Shown here piece after piece: positions 57,481 through 64,000 of a stretch of DNA of 64,000 nucleotides (within the stretch, counting starts at the first letter, position 1; each line of letters opens with the position of its first letter). Source of the DNA: Amaurobius ferox. Taxonomy: Eukaryota; Arthropoda; Arachnida; Araneae; Amaurobiidae. The notes below the pieces were generated by a model. It worked only from the letters and a program-made list of their open reading frames with translations, was not told the origin of the DNA and searched no databases. The DNA lies in the NCBI GenBank assembly GCA_951213105.1, contig OX578140.1, forward strand, positions 118,651,653 through 118,715,652, written 5' to 3'. Position numbers and translations under genes: made by a program.

Positions 57481-60093
57481 CAGTCAAACCTGTCTATAAC
57501 AATACTCTAGGGACAGAGAAAAAATATCATCATAGACAATTTATCGTTGGCTGAACTTGCTGCACTCTATAATGGAAGTTATTTAACATGGGTGTGACTC
57601 TATTATAATAATATATGTTGAATTTGCATTACTGAATAATACTACAGTATTATGTTGAACTTACATTTTTAATTAATGTATTACAGATTAGGAAAAAAAT
57701 ATGAAACATATGTAGTATCTTATGAACCTAAATCATAAAATTCAAATTGCAGTTCGAAAATATAACATGGTGTATATTTTAACTACATTTCTATTATGCA
57801 ATTTAAAAATGGATAATTATAATGATGAAAATAAAATGGAGTTATATTTCTAATTCAAAAATCAGGAATACGTCAAAACAGAAATGAAATACGTACCGTA
57901 CAGAATTCGAATCCTTAAATAGGACAAAGAAAATTTAACATGCGAAGTAATCTAATATTTTTGTTTGCTAGGATTTTTCAGAGATTGTAGCCATCATACA
58001 CATTTTTAAACCTTCTAGTGAATTCAGATATACATCTGGAACATTTGGTAAAGTAGGAATAAAATTCTGTAATGTTTCGATCATTTTAACATCTTCAGCT
58101 GTTATGTTGGGTGGTGATTCTGTTCCACACTCCTCATCTTCCACTTCGCTAACATCATCATTTTTTTTCAGTTCTGTAATTATGTCCTCATCGGTACTCT
58201 CACTGAACACTAATAAACCTTCATCCAAATTCAAATAGTCTTCTGGATTTATTGAAGAGTGCATATTCATGAAAACTTTGAATGCATTCAAAGAATTACT
58301 TAGGTGCAGCACATAATTTTCTTCTTCAGAAAGATTCTGTTGAGAATTCTCGTCGCTGTCAAACTCTTCTGCATCACTGCAGAAGCTGTAATTAAAACTT
58401 GCCTTCCGCCAACAATTTCGTATGGTAGATGACTGCACAGAACTGCCAGAGATCATGTCACATGCTTGTTTAACATTTATGTCAAAGGGTTTGGCAATCT
58501 TGTTTTCCAATTTAAATATTATGTTTTCAATCATGCGTTTTCTGTAGTATCCTTTCACACATTTAATGATACCAGCAGTTGCAGAACTGATGTGCAATTG
58601 GATGGAAAGTAATAGAGTTTAACATTTTTCATTTTTGGTGGATTACTGTGGGGTGTACAGTTATCTACAATTAAAGCAATTTGTTTCTTTTTCTTTTGCA
58701 TAGCGTTGTCAATATCTAGTAGTCATTGATTGAATATTTTTTCTGTCATTCACTGTCTTTTGTTTGTCATATAATCAACTGGTAAGCTTTTTGCATTTTT
58801 AAAGGATCTTGGTTTCATAGATTTTCCTATCACTAGAGGCTTCAACTTATCCGTTCCTATACCATTTGTACACAACAATACCGTCAGTCTCTCTTTCGAT
58901 TTCCTCCCCCTTTTCAATTTTCTCCCTTATACGCCGTCTTCTCTGGCATGAGTTGAAAAAACAATCTTGTTTCGTCTGCATTGTAGACGTTGTCAGCAGA
59001 ATACTTTTTCTCAATTCACGTTGCTTCTATGATTCGACGTCATCTATGGGCACAGACTTCTCTTCGCCATTAATTACTCGAAACGATATTCTGTGATGGT
59101 CACGAAACGAAGCGAGCCATCCATTGCTTGCTTTAAAATTCTCATTTCCTAGCATGGTTGCAAATTTTTTTGTTTTTAACATATCAGTGGTCCATTTATT
59201 GGGATATTTTGTGCTCGCATTTCCTGGAACCACCTAATGGTTGCTGGGTCAACATCTTCATTCAAAGCACCTTTCATTCGTTTATGCTTCAAATCTATCT
59301 TTCCATTTTTCTTTTCAGCCTCCTCAATATCCTTTCGTTTCCTTAAAAACATTGCAATTGTTGACTGGGGGATGCCATATTTTTTAGAAACTTCCACTTC
59401 TTTTAACCCACTGTTGATATCTCTGATTACTTTTAGTTTCTCCTGAAAAGAAATCGTTTTTCTTGGGGCCATTTTCAACACTACACACTACCGTACTTAC
59501 ACTACATACATACAAGAGATTTTAACACAAAAAGCCACACATGTTCTGTCACTCTGAAAGAATTTAACGAGCAAACAAGTTTGGATGGGTCGATTTTATG
59601 CAGGTGATACTGTATGTACTCAAAAGATGAGCATAAATCACGTGACAAACAGGTGGCTAAGTTGGAACAATGGCCATCCACTAAAAGTGAACTGATCACA
59701 ATTTCTTAGAAGGTGGTCTTTATTACATTGTACATTCACTCCCCCCTCCACCCATTGTCGTGTTAATCTCCGAGGAAAAGTAATGGGAATCACTTGTTGT
59801 TCGGAAAGTCGGTACATAGAACATTATTCCCCTTTAGGATGAACTGCCTTTGTGTCAAGTCTGCCATTGTAGAACTCTTGGTCCAAAGTCCAAAAAGTCT
59901 TGGACATAACACAGGGAAAAAAGTTTGAAATACACAAAATTATCGTTATATACGTATATATACTCAAAAACAAATTATTGTTATAGACAAGTTCGATATA
60001 CACTAAAACTATAGGAAATCCGAATGGACCGTGGAAAATATCGTTATAAACAGGTTTATCATTATAAACAATATCATTAAACAGGTTTCACTG
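57481..60093 (-). mobile_element. Tigger/pogo-like DNA transposon, copy 2, both ends present
   Basis: CAGTCAAACCTGTCTATAAC at the left and, inward from the right, CAGTGAAACCTGTTTAATGA. TA flanks both sides (57479-57480, 60094-60095). It is 2613 bp and collinear with copy 1 (3179-6126) but without the SINEs. The minus-strand transposase is decayed. Confidence 0.93.
57968..59481 (-). pseudogene. Tigger/pogo transposase, copy 2, decayed
   Basis: 59481-59180: MLKMAPRKTISFQEKLKVIR, psq HTH (KYGIPQSTIAMFLRKRKDIE), ALNEDVDPATIRWFQEMRAQ. 59233-59027: KKFATMLGNENFKASNGWLA, SFRDHHRISFRVINGEEKSV, DDVES. 58597-57968: GIIKCVKGYYRKRMIENIIF, SSTIRNCWRKASFNYSFCSD, LNLDEGLLVFSESTDEDIIT. The DDE catalytic segment at about 58600-58850 is not open in any frame. 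It has independent lesions from copy 1. Confidence 0.9.
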
Positions 60094-62251
60094 TATATAT
60101 ATATATATCATATTTGTTTTCATATGTGATCCTAGTTTCTGTTTATTACCTAGAATTTACTTTCGTAGCAACATTTAAACAAGCGTTACATCCAAAAAAC
60201 AAATAGGAATGAGTGATTTCATTAGTGGCCAATGTTTCGAGGTTTTACTGTAAAACATAATGGGAAATGCATTCTTTTCTTGTAACCATGCCCTTGCTTA
60301 TTTTGATTTAACATTTTTGTTTAAGACCTTCAGAGAAAAGTTGTGTAAATTATATAAAAACTTCATCCTAGAGCTCGTGTTTACTTTCAATTGTCACATT
60401 AATCAACAGTTTTTTAACTAAATTGACTTACTATTTAAAAACTGTGAGTCAAATATAACTCAAAATTCACTCCCATTAATTTTTTTTTTCTCACAAGTTT
60501 TCAGTGTCTGTCTATTTTATGCTTATGTTTAAAAGGTGCAATAATTAAAGTTATAATTGTTCATCATTTCAAAAATCTAAATTTATTGCACTGTTGTTTT
60601 CGATATAAATGTGTATGGTATATATGATCAAGATGTCATGGTTTTATTGGGGTTTTTTTTTTGGGGGGGGGGGGGACATCATTTTTAAATTAAAACTACA
60701 AATGTCAGAAAGTAGTAAAAAATTATTCGTCAATTTGACTCACAAATTTACTAGTCAAGAGCAAGATCTGACCCATGAAAATAGTTTTAGACATAAACAT
60801 ATGCTTTGGCATTTATATATGTTTTGAAGTTCTCATTTGATATTGAATACTTTATATTTAATATCTTTTAAACTCGATCTTTTTTTAACTAAATATTTTA
60901 TTTATGGGAAAATTGCATAACTTTTATGATAGTACTATTTTAGTCACCTTTAATAAGCTCATTTATTTTTAAATATAAAAAGTACTAAAAATTTCAATTA
61001 TGAATTCATTTAGTATCATTTCTTTTTAATTAAAATTTCAAACAATATTTTGGTTAAGTATTTGATTACTTTATTTTTGCAAAATTGTTAATTTAAATGT
61101 AAAACATATATATTAGTTATATCTCAGGAATTAACATTTATTTTTCTAAATGCTTTATTTTATATATTTTTATTTATTGTTATTACTTTAATGTTTATTG
61201 ATCAATGTTACAATTCAGTATATTTTTCCTTTTGTAAAATACAGTTTGTTGATTTATTATCTGGCATTTCTAACACTATCATTTTTATTGACTAATTAGT
61301 CAATACTATAGTTTTTATTGACTAATTAGTCATTCTATTGACTTGCATTTCTTGAATTATAAATTGTATTGAACTGAAAATTTGATTTATGAAAAAATTG
61401 CATGATTTTTATGTGAGTAGGATTTTAGACACCTTTAATAAACCTTATTATGGTTTATAAATTACTAAATTTTAATTCTGGATTCTTTTAGTACTAGTAT
61501 TTGTTTTGAATTTTAAGAAAATATAACAAGATTTTTTACTATGCTAATTTTTATATAAATTAAATTATGTCATCATTGAAAAGTTTGTTTTGAAGAGTGT
61601 ATACAAATTCTTTTACTTTGTCCCCTCTCCCCCTATTTTATGTGACAATCGTTAGAATGCTGGAATCTTCAGTAGAATGATCACAGCAGTCCAATTCCAA
61701 AGAAAGTTCACAAAAGAAGCTATCAAAATGAACACCTTCACATTTGTTGTAAGTACTTTAACTAAACTAGACAAAGCTAGTTCTAATTACTAAACTGTCA
61801 CTGTGAAACATGTTTGTTGGTCATGAAAAACTCAAGAATACAGAAGTTCATGCTCATAAAAGCCATAAACTTAAGCAGATCATCTTACAAATTTTCGGAC
61901 AGTAAAAAAAAATATTTTTAAAACTAAATGTCAGTTAAGATTAATTTAAATCAATTAAGTATTTTTTATATGTTGCATGATAGTATGCAAAAAAAAAAAA
62001 AAAATGTTTAATTATGTTTCCTAAACATTTTGAAACTGGAATCCTATATACAGATTATTATTATTTTGCAAAACTTCTATAAATATTCTCAGTAACCATA
62101 TCTGATTCCAGTTTCATGTATGCATGTTTTATAGAACCCTGTGTTTGTGTGGAAGGTAGTTTAAGAAATAGGATTTATTATATATAGCTTAGAATTGATG
62201 GTCCTTTTATCCTTTATAATAATACTCATTCATTAATATATGTATATATTA

Positions 62252-62284
<33 letters not shown>
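60094..62284. other. Intergenic AT-rich sequence, no gene
   Basis: Short repeated words: TTTTTATTGACTAATTAGTC occurs twice (61281-61330); TTTATG...AAATTGCAT...TTTTATG appears near 60900 and 61385, suggesting an old ~490-bp tandem duplication (TTAGTCACCTTTAATAA vs TTAGACACCTTTAATAA). A G tract lies at 60663-60675. Confidence 0.5.
62258..62283. repeat. (TA)n microsatellite
   Basis: A TA run ending at the start of the following repeat. Confidence 0.9.
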
Positions 62285-62286
<2 letters not shown>

Positions 62287-62287
<1 letters not shown>

Positions 62288-63920
62288 TAGGGTGCTCTGC
62301 CTCTTACTCGCTGAGCTCGTTTCGCAAGCACTTTCGTGCCACCTGCTATGCAGGTATGATATGCCCGATGGTGATCGCCCCGTGTTACCTGACATTCAAT
62401 AGCCCTGAAATTCACTTTGCGAGCTCTTTCAATCTAGTCGGCTCACATGACTGTCTATGTGTTTCTATGCTCACAAAACCCCGGGGCTCCGCCCTTCATT
62501 CGCTACTACTCATTAAGTTAAGCTTGCCGTGGGCACGATGTACCCATCGGTACTTCACCAGCTTATTAGCTGATGCCACTCGCTCACCTTTAACTTATTT
62601 CACAACAAATTCACCAAGCTCAGCCTGCAACTCACTATGCTCGCCAACTCCGAAACTCGCTTCATGAGGTGAGAGGCTTCATCTCTTACTTCCTGGCGCT
62701 CACTGATCCTGCATTGTGAACTCTTTCATGCCACCTGCTATTAAAATCGCTTGCTTACTGTATTTGTAACAAACAGCAAAATTTCATAACTATACGTTCT
62801 ACCATTTATTTGTAATACAGTTAGGGCCTGACTAATGTAAGTGCATGCAAGGCATCTGCTTCAGGCCCCCACATCAAAAGAGGCCCCAAATTAAACAATT
62901 GCATCATCAAAAAATTATCATGTGCTTCCTCAAAAAATATGTATGCCATTGAAATAGGTTTTTCCAGCAAAAATATTCACTTTGGGAATATATAGATATG
63001 AACCGAATTAATTTAGCATGTTGGCATCTTGGTTATGATAAGAAAGTAACTAGTAATTTAAATTCCATTAAAATATGTAAGAACCTCATTTTGTATACTT
63101 TTTTCTCAAATGTAATTATGTTTTTGAAAAATATTTTTGTTAATTTCATATATATTGGGAGGAGAAGGTGGGCCCCGGAGGAATGTCTCTCCCAGACTCC
63201 AGTTAAGCTCAGTCAGGCCCTAAATACAGTGGCAAAATATCACGTTATGTTTTCAGTATAGAAAAATTTACAACAAGAAAACATTGTGCAATATAACAAT
63301 TAAATCATAATGTTCATGACAATAATAGTTGCAAAACTCTGTTTGTTTGTAAAAAATAAAGCAATGGCTTATGATTGTCAACATTCCACATTCTCCTCCG
63401 AAGTGCACTAACAAACATTATAGTCATGTTTAGAATTAATTATCTATACTTTTAATGTTTTTAAGGCTTCAATAACTCAGTCCTCGACCATTTTGTAATG
63501 TTTCTACCAAAAACCAATCAGATAAGCTGGCAATCGGTTTGACCAATCAAATCTTCGTCCTAAGAGAAGAAAATTTTTCACGTCAGAAGTGCATAAAAAA
63601 AATTGAATAACTCATTACATCACAATTTTAAAAAAGTGCTCCATCCTGCAAAAATTCAACTATATAAATATATGCCAACAAAAGTTTGAGGTCTTTCTAT
63701 TTCTAGTCTTTCCTAGATGGGAACTCTCAGCTCAAATACTCTTCCTTTGGCATTAAATATTTCCTAAACTAAATTTTAAATCGAAAAATGGTTTATATCA
63801 GTGTGTTCCCCTAATATTTCTCTACAAATGTACTAAATTTCATATTTTTGTACGTTATAGATTTTGTAGTATGACAGAGAAACACGAAATTTGTCAAACA
63901 GCTCCATCAGCTACTGTTTT
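62287..63920. repeat. Dispersed repeat with 'CTAGGGTGCTCTGCC' start, copy 2
   Basis: It begins CTAGGGTGCTCTGCCTCTTA, CTCGCTGAGCTCG. The 3' part (63565-63900: GAAAATTTTTCACGTCAGAA, GTGCATAAAAAA, AAAGTGCTCCATCCTGCAAA, CTCTCAGCTCAAATAC, AAAAATGGTTTATATCAGTG) matches 43783-44480. The codon-like, GC-richer 62300-62760 stretch has no recognised protein. It is interrupted by the MITE at 62822-63222. Confidence 0.7.
62822..63222. mobile_element. hAT-like MITE, 401 bp, perfect 8-bp TSD
   Basis: It starts TAGGGCCTGACT and ends AGTCAGGCCCTA (exact inverse, 12 bp). AATACAGT at 62814-62821 and 63223-63230 is an exact 8-bp duplication. There is no transposase. Terminus and TSD length fit hAT. Confidence 0.94.
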
Positions 63921-63927
63921 TTAATGT

Positions 63928-63968
63928 ATATATATATATATATGTGTGTGTATATATATATATATATA
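63928..63968. repeat. (TA)n/(TG)n microsatellite
   Basis: TA runs around a short GTGTGTG core, close to the window end. Confidence 0.92.
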
Positions 63969-64000
63969 AATTATGGACGGACCATTCTCTATTCCTATTG

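Noticed and set aside
62356..62667. 103-residue frame in the GC-richer repeat
   Set aside because: Not recognised as any protein, and it lies within a dispersed repeat.

Overview
This is a eukaryotic (metazoan) nuclear genomic window. It is AT-rich, carries spliceosomal introns with GT/AG ends, and is packed with several classes of interspersed repeats. The mix of mariner, piggyBac, Tigger/pogo-like, hAT-like, copia, Penelope-like and 5S-rRNA-derived SINE sequences suits an arthropod, and an arachnid such as a spider is my best guess. That taxonomic call is inference; nothing here proves it.

Only one host gene is visible: the 3' part of a SNRK-type (SNF-related serine/threonine kinase) gene on the + strand. 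Three coding exons have matching splice phases: 2312-2521 (end of the kinase domain and start of the UBA-like domain), 32602-32751 (rest of the UBA-like domain) and 41140-42583 (long serine-rich C-terminal exon ending in a Cys-rich tail). The introns are about 30.1 kb and 8.4 kb, and their size comes largely from nested transposons. The rest of the kinase domain lies upstream of the window. From 42.6 kb to the end I see no host gene, only repeats and AT-rich sequence.

Layout: 1-2.1 kb, a TA microsatellite, a near-perfect 2 x 379 bp palindrome and a dispersed repeat with 'CCATCTCCATCC' units. 3.2-6.1 kb, a Tigger/pogo-like transposon carrying a full-length 5S-rRNA-derived SINE and a truncated second copy. 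7.6-9.9 kb, a foldback and a probable solo LTR split by a TIR element. 11.15-17.53 kb, a complete LTR-to-LTR copia element (minus strand, perfect 5-bp TSD) with an internal reverse-transcriptase deletion. 19.3-30.4 kb, a second, older copia element (minus strand) interrupted by a mariner, a piggyBac and two hAT-like elements. 30.9-31.9 kb, a 13-bp-TIR repeat. 32.85-34.61 kb, a pogo-like element. 36.2-41.1 kb, two head-to-head Penelope-like copies, one split by another Tigger element. 43.8-46.3 kb, assorted dispersed repeats. 46.4-49.3 and 52.5-57.1 kb, two copies of a multi-kb unclassified repeat block. 57.5-60.1 kb, a full-length second copy of the first Tigger family. 62.3-63.95 kb, a GC-skewed dispersed repeat containing a 401-bp hAT-like MITE with a perfect 8-bp TSD.

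The transposon coding regions are all broken by frameshifts, stops or insertions, so none looks autonomous. The most unusual material is: (i) three DNA elements with different termini sharing one internal ~180-bp minisatellite; (ii) the large unclassified repeat block with its own tandem units; (iii) the young-looking but catalytically deleted copia; (iv) the stacked insertion history that can be read from target-site duplications. All alignments were made by eye; boundaries without a TSD are approximate.
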